Positions 9,065 through 17,567 are shown, numbered from the stretch's first letter. The stretch is 64,000 nucleotides of DNA from Pyxidicoccus xibeiensis (GCF_024198175.1 NZ_JAJVKV010000003.1:372001-436000), one strand, 5' to 3'. Program-made: numbers and translations. Notes: generated by a model not told the origin, from the sequence alone.

Positions 9065-9646
9065 ATGGAGGCGTTGGGCGAGAAGGTCCGGGCCGCGCCC
9101 GCGCCGAAGCAGCGCATCGTCTTCGAGCACACCGTGGAGTGGCTCCTCCAGCCGTCGCTGCGCCTGCGCCTGTCACCGGCCGCCTGTGCCGCGCTGAAGG
9201 ACGTGGGGCTGGACGTGACGGAGCGGCTGCTCCCGGCCTACTCCTTCGACACGTGGCAGCGCACCCTGGCCATCGTCGTGGCGGACCTGTACCCCGCCGT
9301 GCCGACGACGGACGCGTACCGGCTGCTGGGCCGCATGCTGGTGCGGGGCGTGGAGCGCACGGCGATGGGGCGCGCCATGGTGAGCCTGGGCCGCCTGCTC
9401 GGACCGCTGCGCGCCATGCGCAGAATCGACGAGACGTTCCGCAGCGCGGACAACTACGTGGAGTCGCGCTTCACGGAGCACACCGCCACGCACTGCGAGC
9501 TGTGGATAAACGAGGTGATGGACCAGCCCGGGTACTACCAGGGCATCCTCGAGTCCTGCCTCGACCTGGCCGGAGCCCGCGACGCTCGCGTGGAGGTGCT
9601 GTCCCGAGAGGGGACGGGGGCCACCTTCTCGCTGTCCTGGCGCTAG
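9065..9646 (+). CDS. DUF2378 family protein (myxobacterial paralogue family)
   Basis: 193 residues from the ATG at 9065 with an AGGAG ribosome site. It matches the roughly 180-200-residue DUF2378/TIGR02265 family as I know it: VFEHTVEWLLQPSLRLRLSP near the start, Y-F-D-T-W-Q in the middle, RLLGRMLVRGVERTAMGRA, and the C-terminal strand pair ending GATFSLSW. The family is expanded mainly in Myxococcales; its function is unknown. It may be a distant heme/4-vinyl-reductase-like sensor fold, but that is a guess. The stop is followed by the palindrome CGTGAGgCTCACG (9649-9661) at the junction with the convergent lipoprotein gene. Confidence 0.85.
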   Translation: MEALGEKVRAAPAPKQRIVFEHTVEWLLQPSLRLRLSPAACAALKDVGLDVTERLLPAYSFDTWQRTLAIVVADLYPAVPTTDAYRLLGRMLVRGVERTAMGRAMVSLGRLLGPLRAMRRIDETFRSADNYVESRFTEHTATHCELWINEVMDQPGYYQGILESCLDLAGARDARVEVLSREGTGATFSLSWR

Positions 9647-9656
9647 CGCGTGAGGC

Positions 9657-9923
9657 TCACGGCAGGATGCAGCCGCAGCCACACGCGTTGAAGAAGGGCG
9701 TCTCGCCCGGGTTGCAGACGAAGAAGATGAGCGCGCACTCGTCCGGGTCCGTGGACACGTAGCGCCGCGTCGGGTCCTTCTTGTCGCACGGCTTCTTGCC
9801 TGCCTCCAACGTCGACTCGCGCGACTGCGAGGCCGCACCCTCGTCCGAGACGACTCCACACCCCATGCCCGCCAGCGCGGTGAGCACCGTCAGTGACGAC
9901 AGCGCGACCTTCACGTTCAACAC
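9657..9923 (-). CDS. Small Cys-rich lipoprotein
   Basis: 88 residues from a GTG at 9923, chosen because GAGGTGG lies five bases upstream and because it gives a proper signal sequence (VKVALSSLTVLTALAGMGC). The mature part is short and cysteine-rich: one Cys after GKKP, one in DPDEC, one in FFVCNPGE, then NACGCGCILP at the end. The pattern suggests disulfide-bonded folding outside the cytoplasm. Similar small Cys-rich lipoproteins are common in myxobacteria with no known role. The gene converges with the DUF2378 gene. Confidence 0.65.
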   Translation of the reverse strand: MLNVKVALSSLTVLTALAGMGCGVVSDEGAASQSRESTLEAGKKPCDKKDPTRRYVSTDPDECALIFFVCNPGETPFFNACGCGCILP

Positions 9924-10112
9924 CCGTCCACCTCGCAATGACGCCCGCGCCACGCGGGCCCGGACGACGGGGCTCAATCTGGGAGCGCTCGCGACACCGG
10001 GAAGCCCCGGAGTGCGAGCGCCTTCACCGCAAGTGCGGAGTGCCACACTCGAAGCGTAGCGGGATGGACAGCCGGACAATTGTCCTGAGTTGGGGAGTCC
10101 CGGCGCACCGCG

Positions 10113-11075
10113 TTACGCGCCCCGCTTCGCGCGCTTTCCGGCCTGCACGACGGTGGCGAGGGCCACGCGCAGGCCCTCGGGCTCGCCAAAGGCCTTGGGC
10201 CGCCCGCCGGTTCGGGGCACCGGCGCCGGGGACCGCCGCGTGCTCTTCGTGCCCTCCTTGCGCTTCCCGCTCCGCGCCGGGGACGCGGGAGCCTCCGCGA
10301 CACCGCGATGCTTCCCACCCCGCGCCCCGGCGGCCGGCGCGCGGAATGGAAGTTCCGTTCCGCCCTTCCGCGTCCCGGAGGCCGGGGCCTCGGAGGCCGG
10401 AGCCTGGAATGGAGCTTCCGTTCCGCCCTTCCGCGTCCCGGAGGCCGGGGCCTCGGAGGCCGGAGCCTGGAATGGAGCTTCCGTTCCGCCCCGCCGCGTC
10501 TTGGAGGCGGACCTCCCGGAGCTTTCGGAGCGGAATGAAGCTTCCGTTCCACGCTTCCCTGCCCCGCGCCGCCCCTCGGAGGCCGGAGCCTGGAATGGAA
10601 CGTCCGTTCCGCCTTTCCGGCCCCGGGGCGTCGGGGGCACGGCTTCCGCGTCCCGGTCCCAGGTGCCGGAGCGCCCGCCGGACTTGTGCTCCAGCTGGAC
10701 GGCCTCGAGCACCATGCCGCGGTCCACGCTCTTGCACATGTCATAGACGGTGAGCGCCGCCGCGCACGCCGCGGTGAGGGCCTCCATCTCCACGCCCGTG
10801 CGGTCCACCGTCTTCACCTGGGCGCGGACGGACAGCCCCTCCGCCTGGGGCGTGAGCGTCACCTCCACGGCGGACAGTGCAATGGGGTGGCAGAGCGGAA
10901 CGAAGTCCGGAGTGCGCTTGGCGGCCATGATGCCCGCCAGCCGCGCGGCGGCGAGCACGTCGCCCTTCTCCACCTTCCCCGCGAGGATGCGCTCACGGGT
11001 GGCCGGCAGCATCCGCAAGAGCGCGGTGGCCACGGCCACCCTGCCCGTCTTCGGCTTGTCACCCACGTCGACCAT
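10113..11075 (-). CDS. moaC: Cyclic pyranopterin monophosphate synthase MoaC with a repetitive C-terminal tail
   Basis: MoaC converts the MoaA product to cyclic pyranopterin monophosphate in molybdenum cofactor synthesis. Residues 1 to about 157 are a full MoaC: KGDVLAAARLAGIMAAK, then VPLCHPIALS, RTGVEMEALTAA, YDMCKSVDRGM and EHKSGGRSG. Normal MoaC ends about here. This protein continues for some 160 residues of low-complexity basic sequence built from 21-residue units around GGTEAPFQAPASEAPASGT. The start ATG is two bases behind the stop of the PLP enzyme gene, so translation is coupled. The catalytic part looks intact and the tail is probably disordered. The codons of the tail overlap a set of DNA palindromes (see the repeat at 10343-10610). 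Confidence 0.85.
   Translation of the reverse strand: MVDVGDKPKTGRVAVATALLRMLPATRERILAGKVEKGDVLAAARLAGIMAAKRTPDFVPLCHPIALSAVEVTLTPQAEGLSVRAQVKTVDRTGVEMEALTAACAAALTVYDMCKSVDRGMVLEAVQLEHKSGGRSGTWDRDAEAVPPTPRGRKGGTDVPFQAPASEGRRGAGKRGTEASFRSESSGRSASKTRRGGTEAPFQAPASEAPASGTRKGGTEAPFQAPASEAPASGTRKGGTELPFRAPAAGARGGKHRGVAEAPASPARSGKRKEGTKSTRRSPAPVPRTGGRPKAFGEPEGLRVALATVVQAGKRAKRGA
10343..10610. repeat. Five palindromic units at 63/60-bp spacing inside moaC
   Basis: A 19-bp near-palindrome, GGAATGGAGCTTCCGTTCC or a close variant, occurs at 10343-10361, 10406-10424, 10469-10487, 10532-10550 and 10592-10610. Spacing is 63, 63, 63 and 60 bp. The DNA between the first three copies is almost identical (rich in GGAGGCCGGGGCCTC). 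All spacings keep the moaC frame, giving 21-residue protein repeats. The degree of DNA palindromy in every copy is more than the encoded peptide needs. Confidence 0.85.
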
Positions 11076-11077
11076 CT

Positions 11078-12262
11078 TCACTTGCGCACCACCTTCGCCA
11101 CCGCGCCGAGCAGGTCCTCCACCAGGTCGTCCGGGTCCTCCAGTCCGACGGACACGCGGATGAGGCTCTCCTGGATGCCGGCGGCGGCGCGCTCCTCGGG
11201 CGTCATCCGCCGCGCGCTGGCGCTGGCCGCGTGCATCACCAGCGTGCCCACGTCTCCCAGCGACGGGCCCGGCTTGCAGATGCGCAGGCCCTCCAGGAAG
11301 CGCATGCCCTCCGGCCGCCCGGCGCCCTTGATTTCGAAGGCCACCATGGGGCCGCCGCCCAGCAGCAGCTCGCGCGCCACGGCATGGTCCGGGTGCGAGG
11401 GCAGGCCCGGGTAGATGACCCGCTCGAGCAGCGGCGACTCCGCCAGCCGCCGGGCCACGTGCGCTGCGTGCTCGCCATGGGCCTTCATCCGCACCGGCAG
11501 GGTGCGCAGCCCGCGCAGCGTGAGCCACGCTTCAAACGGACCCAGCACGTCCCCGGCGAGGATGCGCGCGGAGCGCAGCGGCGCCACCCGCGCATTCGAG
11601 CCGCTCACCGTGCCGCCCAGCGCGTCGCTGTGGCCGTTGAGCCACTTGCTGGTGGACTGCACCGCGTAGTCCGCGCCGAACTCCAGCGAGCGCTGGCCCG
11701 CGGGCGAAGGGAACGTCCCATCCACCACGAAGACGGCGCCCACGTCGTGGCTCGCCTTCGCCAGCGCGCGCAGGTCCGGCACGCGCAGGAGCGGGTTGGA
11801 GATGCTCTCGGCCAGCACCAGGCGCGGCCGCAGCTCGCGGATGCGCTCGGGCGTGCGGGCATCCGTCATCATCAGGGCGTGCAGCGTCACGCCCAGCGTG
11901 GCGCACAGGTTCTTGTAGAGCAGGCGCGTGACGCCGTACCCGTCCGCCGGCATCACCAGCGAGTCGCCCTGCTTGAAGCCCTGCGCCTCGAAGACGGAGC
12001 GGAGGGCGGCCATGCCGCTGGCGTACGCCACGCACGCCTCGGCGCCCTCCAGCGCGGCCACCGCCTCCTCCAGCAGCGTGGTGTTGGGAGCGCTGATGCG
12101 GGCGTAGGCGTAGTCCTTTCCGTCCAGCGCGCCGTCCAGGTCATCGCTGCTGTCGAACCAGTTCACCGCCGACGGGTAGATGGGCGGGGAGACGGGCACC
12201 GCCTTGCTGCCGGTCAGCCGTGTTCCGGCATGCACCGCCACCGTCTTCTGCTTCGTGCTCAT
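11078..12262 (-). CDS. PLP-dependent trans-sulfuration enzyme (cystathionine gamma-synthase/lyase family)
   Basis: 394 residues, normal length for the Cys/Met-metabolism PLP family. The Schiff-base lysine is K206 in QSTSKWLNGH; the PLP-ring aspartate is D181 in VVDGTF; SNP (155-157) and YASGMAA (80-86) are also in place. The family includes cystathionine gamma-synthase, cystathionine beta/gamma-lyase and methionine gamma-lyase, and these cannot be told apart by motif reading alone. GAAGGA lies a few bases before the ATG. moaC follows two bases after the stop. A strong hairpin (12299-12326) separates it from trxB upstream. Confidence 0.85.
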   Translation of the reverse strand: MSTKQKTVAVHAGTRLTGSKAVPVSPPIYPSAVNWFDSSDDLDGALDGKDYAYARISAPNTTLLEEAVAALEGAEACVAYASGMAALRSVFEAQGFKQGDSLVMPADGYGVTRLLYKNLCATLGVTLHALMMTDARTPERIRELRPRLVLAESISNPLLRVPDLRALAKASHDVGAVFVVDGTFPSPAGQRSLEFGADYAVQSTSKWLNGHSDALGGTVSGSNARVAPLRSARILAGDVLGPFEAWLTLRGLRTLPVRMKAHGEHAAHVARRLAESPLLERVIYPGLPSHPDHAVARELLLGGGPMVAFEIKGAGRPEGMRFLEGLRICKPGPSLGDVGTLVMHAASASARRMTPEERAAAGIQESLIRVSVGLEDPDDLVEDLLGAVAKVVRK

Positions 12263-12298
12263 GGAAGTCCTTCAGTCCTGGCTGGAGCTGGAATGGAA

Positions 12299-12326
12299 AG
12301 GCCGGCCCGGGGGTGCGGGCCGGCCT
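12299..12326 (-). terminator. Rho-independent-like terminator of trxB
   Basis: Perfect 11-bp arms AGGCCGGCCCG and CGGGCCGGCCT with a 6-base loop, followed on the minus strand by TTTCC. It lies between the stop of trxB and the start of the PLP enzyme gene, both on the minus strand. Most likely the trxB terminator; it is also in the leader of the downstream gene if readthrough occurs. Confidence 0.6.
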
Positions 12327-12363
12327 GGAGGGTGCTCGCCGACTGTCCGCGCGGCGGAGCGGG

Positions 12364-13326
12364 CTACTCGCCGTGCTCGATGAGCCAGCGCTCGGCGTCG
12401 ATGGCCGCCATGCAGCCGGTACCGGCGGCGGTGATGGCCTGGCGGTAGTAGCTGTCCTGCACGTCACCGCAGGCGAACACGCCTTCGATGTTGGTGCGGG
12501 TGCTGCCCGGAATCGTCTTGAGGTAGCCGCCCTGGTGCGTCTCCAGGATGCCCTGGAACAGCTCCGTGTTCGGCGTGTGGCCGATGGCCACGAACAGGCC
12601 AGTGACGTTCATGAGCTGGCTGTCGCCCGTCTTGAGGTTGCGCACCACCGCGCCCGTCATGCCCTTGGGGCCGCCGACGACCTCTTCCACCGCGGAGTTC
12701 CACAGGAAGGAGATCTTCGGGTTCTGCAGCGCGCGCTCCTGCATCACCTTGGAGGCGCGCAGCGAGTCGCGGCGGTGGACGACGGTGACGTGGTTGACGA
12801 TTTTCGCCAGGTACGTGGCCTCTTCCATGGCCGTGTCGCCACCGCCGACCACGAGGACGTCCTGCTTCTTGAAGAAGGCGCCGTCACACGTGGCGCACGC
12901 GGACACGCCCCGGTTCTTGTAGGCGTCCTCGCCCTTGACGCCCAGCCACTTCGCCGTGGCGCCGGTGGAGATGATGACCGTCTCCGAGCGGTAGCTCACG
13001 CTCTCCCCCTGGATGAGGAAGGGGCGCTGGGAGAAGTCCACCTTCACCACGTTCTCCATGTGGATGACGGTGCCGAAGCGCTCCGCCTGCTTCTGGAAGC
13101 GGTCCATGAGCTCCGGGCCGGTGATGGCCTCCGGGAAGCCCGGGTAGTTCTCCACGTCGGTCGTCACCATGAGCTGCCCGCCCGGCACCCGCTGCGGGTG
13201 GTCCAGCGTGGGGCCTCCGGCGAAAACGACGGGCTGCAGGTTGGCACGCGCGGCGTAGATGGCCGCGGTGTAGCCCGCCGGCCCCGAGCCGATGATGGTC
13301 ACCTTGTTGATCTTCTCCTCCGCCAC
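12364..13326 (-). CDS. trxB: Thioredoxin reductase
   Basis: 320 residues from a GTG at 13326 with GGGAGGA upstream, the standard length for bacterial TrxB. The FAD-binding GSGPAG is at residues 13-18, the redox-active CATC at 144-147, a second dinucleotide-binding motif follows at VVGGGDTAMEEA, and the C-terminal FAD motif GDVQD is near residue 285. It transfers electrons from NADPH to thioredoxin in the cytoplasm. It is divergent from the cyclic-nucleotide-binding gene, with 72 bases between the starts. Confidence 0.95.
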   Translation of the reverse strand: MAEEKINKVTIIGSGPAGYTAAIYAARANLQPVVFAGGPTLDHPQRVPGGQLMVTTDVENYPGFPEAITGPELMDRFQKQAERFGTVIHMENVVKVDFSQRPFLIQGESVSYRSETVIISTGATAKWLGVKGEDAYKNRGVSACATCDGAFFKKQDVLVVGGGDTAMEEATYLAKIVNHVTVVHRRDSLRASKVMQERALQNPKISFLWNSAVEEVVGGPKGMTGAVVRNLKTGDSQLMNVTGLFVAIGHTPNTELFQGILETHQGGYLKTIPGSTRTNIEGVFACGDVQDSYYRQAITAAGTGCMAAIDAERWLIEHGE

Positions 13327-13398
13327 CTGGTCCTCCCAGTCCTGTTGATGCCGCGAAGGTACCAGAGCCCCTCGGGCGCGTGGTACGAAGCTGCCCTC

Positions 13399-13857
13399 AT
13401 GGATGCCGCTGTCCTCAAGAAGGTTGCGCTGTTCGAGGGTTTGACCCAGGGCCAGCTCGCCAAGGTGGCGCAAATCGGCCACTCCCGGGACTACCCGGCG
13501 GGCGCCTTCCTCTTTCGTGAGGGAGAGGCCGGCCAGGAGATGTTCGTAATCGAGTCGGGCAAGGTCCGCATCTCCAAGACGGTGCCCGGCATCGGCGAGG
13601 AGGCTCTCGCCATCCTCGAGACAGGGCAATATTTCGGCGAGATGGCGGTCATCGAGGACTCGCCGCGCTCCGCGGACGCCATCGCCCACATCGGCTGCAC
13701 CGTCTGGGTCATCGAGCGCTCCAAGCTGGACCAGCTCATGTTCACCGACAAGGACCTGGCGTACGTGCTGCTCTGGACGTTCGTCCGGACGCTGAGTGAG
13801 CGGCTCCGCGAGACGAACGACAAGATAAAGTCCTTCTTCGCCATCTCCCGCTTCTGA
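13399..13857 (+). CDS. Stand-alone cyclic-nucleotide-binding domain protein
   Basis: 152 residues, essentially one CNB domain: LFREGEAGQEMFVIESGKV, then the phosphate-binding cassette FGEMAVIEDSPRSADA with the conserved Glu and Arg. It ends in the helix LWTFVRTLSERLRETNDKI. There is no helix-turn-helix, so it is not a Crp/Fnr transcription factor; such single-domain proteins probably pass a cAMP or c-di-GMP signal to a partner. The same build, including the LS.RLRE.N helix, recurs at 59074-59520. Divergent from trxB. Confidence 0.85.
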   Translation: MDAAVLKKVALFEGLTQGQLAKVAQIGHSRDYPAGAFLFREGEAGQEMFVIESGKVRISKTVPGIGEEALAILETGQYFGEMAVIEDSPRSADAIAHIGCTVWVIERSKLDQLMFTDKDLAYVLLWTFVRTLSERLRETNDKIKSFFAISRF

Positions 13858-14008
13858 CTCTCACGCCCCGAGACGTCGGGTGGTGCGCGGATGTCCGTCC
13901 GGAAAACGGGCCGTTGCGCGCATGTCGGGACGGGTAGGCAGCCGACTCCCCAGGTAGAGCAGGCAGGCACAGCCATTGCTTTGTCCGGGCCTCGTGGAAG
14001 GAGGCGGG

Positions 14009-14788
14009 ATGGAGCAGGCGGCGGGAGGAGTGTGGGGGGGCGGGGAATCCACTGGCGCGGGGTCGGTGAGGGCGCGTGGGGCTGGGGGCGTGGAGGAGTC
14101 GCGCGAGCGGCTCTTCCGGTTGGGGGCGGCGGCCCTCACCGACCCGGAGCTGTTGCACGTCGTATGGGGCCCGGGGCAGCGCGCGCCCGGGGCCCTGGAG
14201 CTGGCGGGCTCGCTGCTGTCGCGCAGCGGCGGCCTGAAGGCGCTGGTGCAGGAGGAGCCCCTGGCGCTCAGCCTGCTGCCCGGGGTGGGGCCGGTGAAGG
14301 CCGCGCAGGTGCTGGCGGCGCTGGAGCTGGGCCGGCGGGCGCAGCGCTCGGTGGAGCGGCGGCCCCGGCTGCGCACCCCGAAGGAGATTCACGCGTACCT
14401 GGCGCCCGGGCTGGGTGGACTGCGGCGCGAGGTGTTCCACGTGCTGTGCTTCAACGCGCGCAACGTGCTGGTGCATGACGCGCGCGTGGCGGAGGGCACC
14501 ATGAATGCGTGCCCGGTGGACCCGCGGGAAGTCTTCGCCGCGGCGCTCACCGCTCGCGCCACGGCCATCGTCCTCGCGCACAACCACCCTTCGGGAGACC
14601 CGGAGCCCAGCGTGCAGGACATGGGGCTGACGCGGCACCTCGTGTCCGGGGGGCAGCTGCTCAACATCAAGGTGCTGGACCACGTGGTGGTGGGAGACGG
14701 CAGCTACGTGTCCATGGTGGAGCGCGGGCTGTTGCCGGATGGCGAGCGGGAAACGAGGCGCGGGTGGACCGCGGCTGGAGGGGGCTGA
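14009..14788 (+). CDS. radC: RadC/JAMM-domain protein
   Basis: 259 residues from an ATG preceded by GGAGGCGGG. The N-terminal helical part contains a helix-hairpin-helix-like LLPGVGPVKAAQVLAALELG. The C-terminal RadC domain carries the JAMM metal motif AHNHPSGDPEPS (near residue 190), the upstream Glu in AEGTMN, and the following Asp. RadC was named after a repair phenotype later disputed; the domain is a metalloprotease-like fold of uncertain substrate. Its first 35 residues are Gly-rich. The stop overlaps the next start (TGATG), and DUF3006 and recQ follow. Confidence 0.9.
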   Translation: MEQAAGGVWGGGESTGAGSVRARGAGGVEESRERLFRLGAAALTDPELLHVVWGPGQRAPGALELAGSLLSRSGGLKALVQEEPLALSLLPGVGPVKAAQVLAALELGRRAQRSVERRPRLRTPKEIHAYLAPGLGGLRREVFHVLCFNARNVLVHDARVAEGTMNACPVDPREVFAAALTARATAIVLAHNHPSGDPEPSVQDMGLTRHLVSGGQLLNIKVLDHVVVGDGSYVSMVERGLLPDGERETRRGWTAAGGG

Positions 14789-15042
14789 TGATGGTGGGCG
14801 CGGTGGGGCTGTGGGGCCCGGTGCACGTGGAGCTGCTGGAGGAGGAGCGGGCGCAGGTGGTGCGGCTGGACACCGGGCAGGCGTGCACGGTGGAGCGCGC
14901 GCGGCTGCCGGTGGGAGTGCGTGAGGGGGACGTGGTGGTTGACGGCCGGCTGGAGCCGGAGCGGACGGCACGGCGCCTCCAGGAAGTGGCACGGAAGCGG
15001 GCGCTGCTGGCTGTTCCCGTCCCGCCGGGGCTCGACCTGTGA
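14788..15042 (+). CDS. DUF3006-like small protein
   Basis: 84 residues; the ATG shares one base with the radC stop and a second ATG follows directly. The sequence (VELLEEERAQVVRLDTGQ, then RLPVGVREGDVVVDGRLE and a charged C-terminal helix) fits the small beta-rich DUF3006 family, in which a short barrel is followed by an Arg/Glu helix. The function of the family is unknown. The coupling to radC and position before recQ suggest one operon of DNA-related genes. Confidence 0.6.
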   Translation: MMVGAVGLWGPVHVELLEEERAQVVRLDTGQACTVERARLPVGVREGDVVVDGRLEPERTARRLQEVARKRALLAVPVPPGLDL

Positions 15043-15088
15043 GGTGGGGTGGCACGCCGGAGACGTTTCCGTTGACGGCCGGACCAGG

Positions 15089-17173
15089 ATGGTGAACATG
15101 CGCGCGATGCCGGTGGACCTGCCCTACTTCGAGGAAGCCCAGCAGGGACTGGTCCGCCACTTCCGCCTCACCGAGTTCCGTCCGGGGCAGGCCGAGGTCA
15201 TCTCCTCGGTGATGAGCGGGCGCAACACGGTGGTGGTGATGCCCACCGGCGCGGGCAAGAGCCTGTGCTACCAGCTGCCCGCCACGCTGCTGCCGGGGCT
15301 GACGCTGGTGGTGTCACCGCTGATTGCGCTGATGAAGGACCAGGTGGAGGCGCTCACCGCGCGCGGCATTCCGGCCACCTTCATCAACTCGTCGCTGTCG
15401 GACCTGGAGCGGGCGGAGCGGATGCGCCGGCTGCGCGCGGGGGAGTACAAGCTGCTGTACGTGGCGCCCGAGCGCTTCCGCAGCCAGAGCTTCCTGCAGA
15501 CGGTGTCCGAGCTGGGCGTGGACCTGCTCGCCGTGGACGAGGCGCACTGCATCTCCCAGTGGGGCCACGACTTCCGGCCGGACTACGCGCTGCTGGGCCA
15601 GGTGCGCAAGCGGCTGCGCCCGCCGCGCACCGTGGCGCTCACCGCCACGGCCACGCCCGAGGTGCGCGAGGACATCATCCGCGTGCTGCTGATGAAGGAC
15701 CCGGCGAAGTTCGCCATGGGGTTCGACAGGCCCAACCTCTACCTGGGCAAGCAGGAGGTGGGCGGGGACTCGGACCGGCACGAGGCGTGCGCGCGGCTGG
15801 CGGCGCTGGGCGGCAGCGGCATCATCTACTGCTCCACGCGGCGGGCGGCGGAGGGCATCTTCTCCGAGCTGCACGGCCGGGGGCTGAAGGCGGTGCTGTA
15901 CCACGCGGGCATGGAGGAGGACGCGCGCCGCCGGGCCCAGGATACGTTCATGGCCGGGAAGGATGCGGTGGTGGTGGCCACCAATGCCTTCGGCATGGGC
16001 ATCGACAAGCCGGACATCCGCTTCGTGGCCCACGCCAACATCCCCCGCGCGGTGGAGGCGTACTACCAGGAGATTGGCCGCGCGGGCCGGGACGGCGGCG
16101 ACGCGCGGGCGGTGCTGCTGTTCAACCACTCGGACGTGTACACGCAGGAGCGCCTCATCCAGAGCAGCCACCCCTCGGAGGCCGTCTTCGGGGACATGTG
16201 GAACGTGCTCCAGTCGGTGGAGGAGTTCGAGCGGGGCGTGTACGCGCTGGCCGGCACGGTGAATGCCAGCGAGTTCGAGGTCTCCGCGGCGCTGCGCATC
16301 CTGGAGCGCGAGGGAAAAATCGAGCGCGGCGGCCGGGGCGAGGGCGAGCACGGAATCACCCTGACGGAGAAGGCGCTCGCGGCGCACCCGCATGCGGCGG
16401 ACGCCCAGCGGCTCCTGAAGTCCCTGCTGGAGACGTTCCCCGTGGGGCGGCAGGCCACCACGGAGCTGCCGATCCTGGCCCGGCGCACGGGGCTGTCGGT
16501 GGACGAGGTGCGGCACGCGCTGGGCCTGCTGGAGAAGTCCGGCGCGGCGCGGGTGCGGCGGCCCTTCTCCGGGCGCTCCATCCGCGCGCTGGAGCGGGTG
16601 CCCTTCCGGGAGCTGGGGCTGGACTTGAGCCGCGTGCGCGAGCAGGAGCGGCAGAACCTGCAGCTGCTGCGGCGGATGACGGAGTACGCGTACACGGACC
16701 GGGAGAAGCGGTGCCGGCGCTCGGCGATTCTGCGGTACTTCGGGCAGCAGGACGCGGGGGCCTCGTGCGGCAACTGCGACGTGTGCGCGCCGGAGAAGCT
16801 GCCGCCGCTGCTGGCCGGGGCGCCCGCCGCGTCGCGCCCGCGCGCCGCTTCCATGGGGGCCCCGCCGGTGACGAGCTACAGCGAGCTGGCCTCCACGGAG
16901 CTGCGCCGGTGGCGCAAGGACCTGGCGAAGGACCTGGGCGTCGCGCCCTTCATCATCTTCAACGACGCCACGCTGCTGGGGCTGTCCGCGGCGCTGCCCG
17001 TCGACCGGGACGGCTTTCTCTCCGTGAAGGGGACGGGAGAGAGCCGCTGGGAGCGCTTCGGGCCCAAGGTGGTGGAGATCTGCCTCATGGCGCGCGCCGC
17101 CGGCCATGAGCCGCAGGCCGTGGCCGCGACGCCGCCCCGGGTGAGGAAGGCCCGCGTCCGGCGCATCGCCTGA
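15089..17173 (+). CDS. recQ: RecQ-family ATP-dependent DNA helicase
   Basis: 694 residues from the ATG at 15089; ATGs at 15098 and 15107 are alternatives. RecQ unwinds DNA 3' to 5' in recombination repair. Visible parts: motif 0 FRLTEFRPGQAEVI, Walker A MPTGAGKS (about 51-58), DEAH (about 150), motif III ALTATATP, motif VI QEIGRAGRDG, the zinc-binding cysteines in EKRCRRSAIL and SCGNCDVC, a winged-helix RQC region, and a C-terminal HRDC-like domain (YSELASTELRRWRKDLAKD to about residue 665). Zinc, RQC and HRDC together make this a full-length RecQ. Confidence 0.93.
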   Translation: MVNMRAMPVDLPYFEEAQQGLVRHFRLTEFRPGQAEVISSVMSGRNTVVVMPTGAGKSLCYQLPATLLPGLTLVVSPLIALMKDQVEALTARGIPATFINSSLSDLERAERMRRLRAGEYKLLYVAPERFRSQSFLQTVSELGVDLLAVDEAHCISQWGHDFRPDYALLGQVRKRLRPPRTVALTATATPEVREDIIRVLLMKDPAKFAMGFDRPNLYLGKQEVGGDSDRHEACARLAALGGSGIIYCSTRRAAEGIFSELHGRGLKAVLYHAGMEEDARRRAQDTFMAGKDAVVVATNAFGMGIDKPDIRFVAHANIPRAVEAYYQEIGRAGRDGGDARAVLLFNHSDVYTQERLIQSSHPSEAVFGDMWNVLQSVEEFERGVYALAGTVNASEFEVSAALRILEREGKIERGGRGEGEHGITLTEKALAAHPHAADAQRLLKSLLETFPVGRQATTELPILARRTGLSVDEVRHALGLLEKSGAARVRRPFSGRSIRALERVPFRELGLDLSRVREQERQNLQLLRRMTEYAYTDREKRCRRSAILRYFGQQDAGASCGNCDVCAPEKLPPLLAGAPAASRPRAASMGAPPVTSYSELASTELRRWRKDLAKDLGVAPFIIFNDATLLGLSAALPVDRDGFLSVKGTGESRWERFGPKVVEICLMARAAGHEPQAVAATPPRVRKARVRRIA

Positions 17174-17189
17174 CGCGGTACCGGATGGC

Positions 17190-17567
17190 TTAGCGCCCGC
17201 CCGCGCGGCGCCACGCCCGGCGCGCCACGAAGAGCCGCACCGCGCCCATCAGCGTGCCCACCACCAGGGCGAGCACGAAGATGACCGCCACGGTGGTGGC
17301 GCCGAAGACGATGCGCACGCCGAACTCGGAGATGCGGCCGGAGAAGTAGGCCTCGCGCAGCGGCTCCATGATGCCCGTCAGCTCCAGCGCCTTCGCCGGG
17401 AGCGAGTCCAGCGACAGTGACAGCCGCTGCAGGAAGCGCGAGGGGTACACGCGCAGCGCCACCTCCACGCCCACGCCCACCAGCAGGTAGAGCAGCGACA
17501 GCAGGAACGCGTTGCCCCACATGATTCGCAGCAGTGGGGCCTCGGGCCGCGAGGGGAAGGACGTCAC
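17190..17567 (-). CDS. Small inner-membrane protein
   Basis: 125 residues from a GTG one base behind the stop of the large TPR gene, so probably co-translated with it. Two hydrophobic helices are clear: AFLLSLLYLLVGVGVEVAL (about 19-37) and a second around TVAVIFVLALVVGTLMG (about 92-108). A soluble loop of about 50 residues lies between them, and the C-terminal tail is Arg-rich (RLFVARRAWRRAGGR), as expected for a cytoplasmic end. No family recognised. The coupling suggests it works with the TPR membrane protein. Confidence 0.75.
   Translation of the reverse strand: MTSFPSRPEAPLLRIMWGNAFLLSLLYLLVGVGVEVALRVYPSRFLQRLSLSLDSLPAKALELTGIMEPLREAYFSGRISEFGVRIVFGATTVAVIFVLALVVGTLMGAVRLFVARRAWRRAGGR

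Noticed and set aside
9974..10753. Alternative long frames across the moaC tail region on both strands
   Set aside because: They arise because the 63-bp repeats keep all frames open. Only the frame continuous with the MoaC catalytic domain has support.
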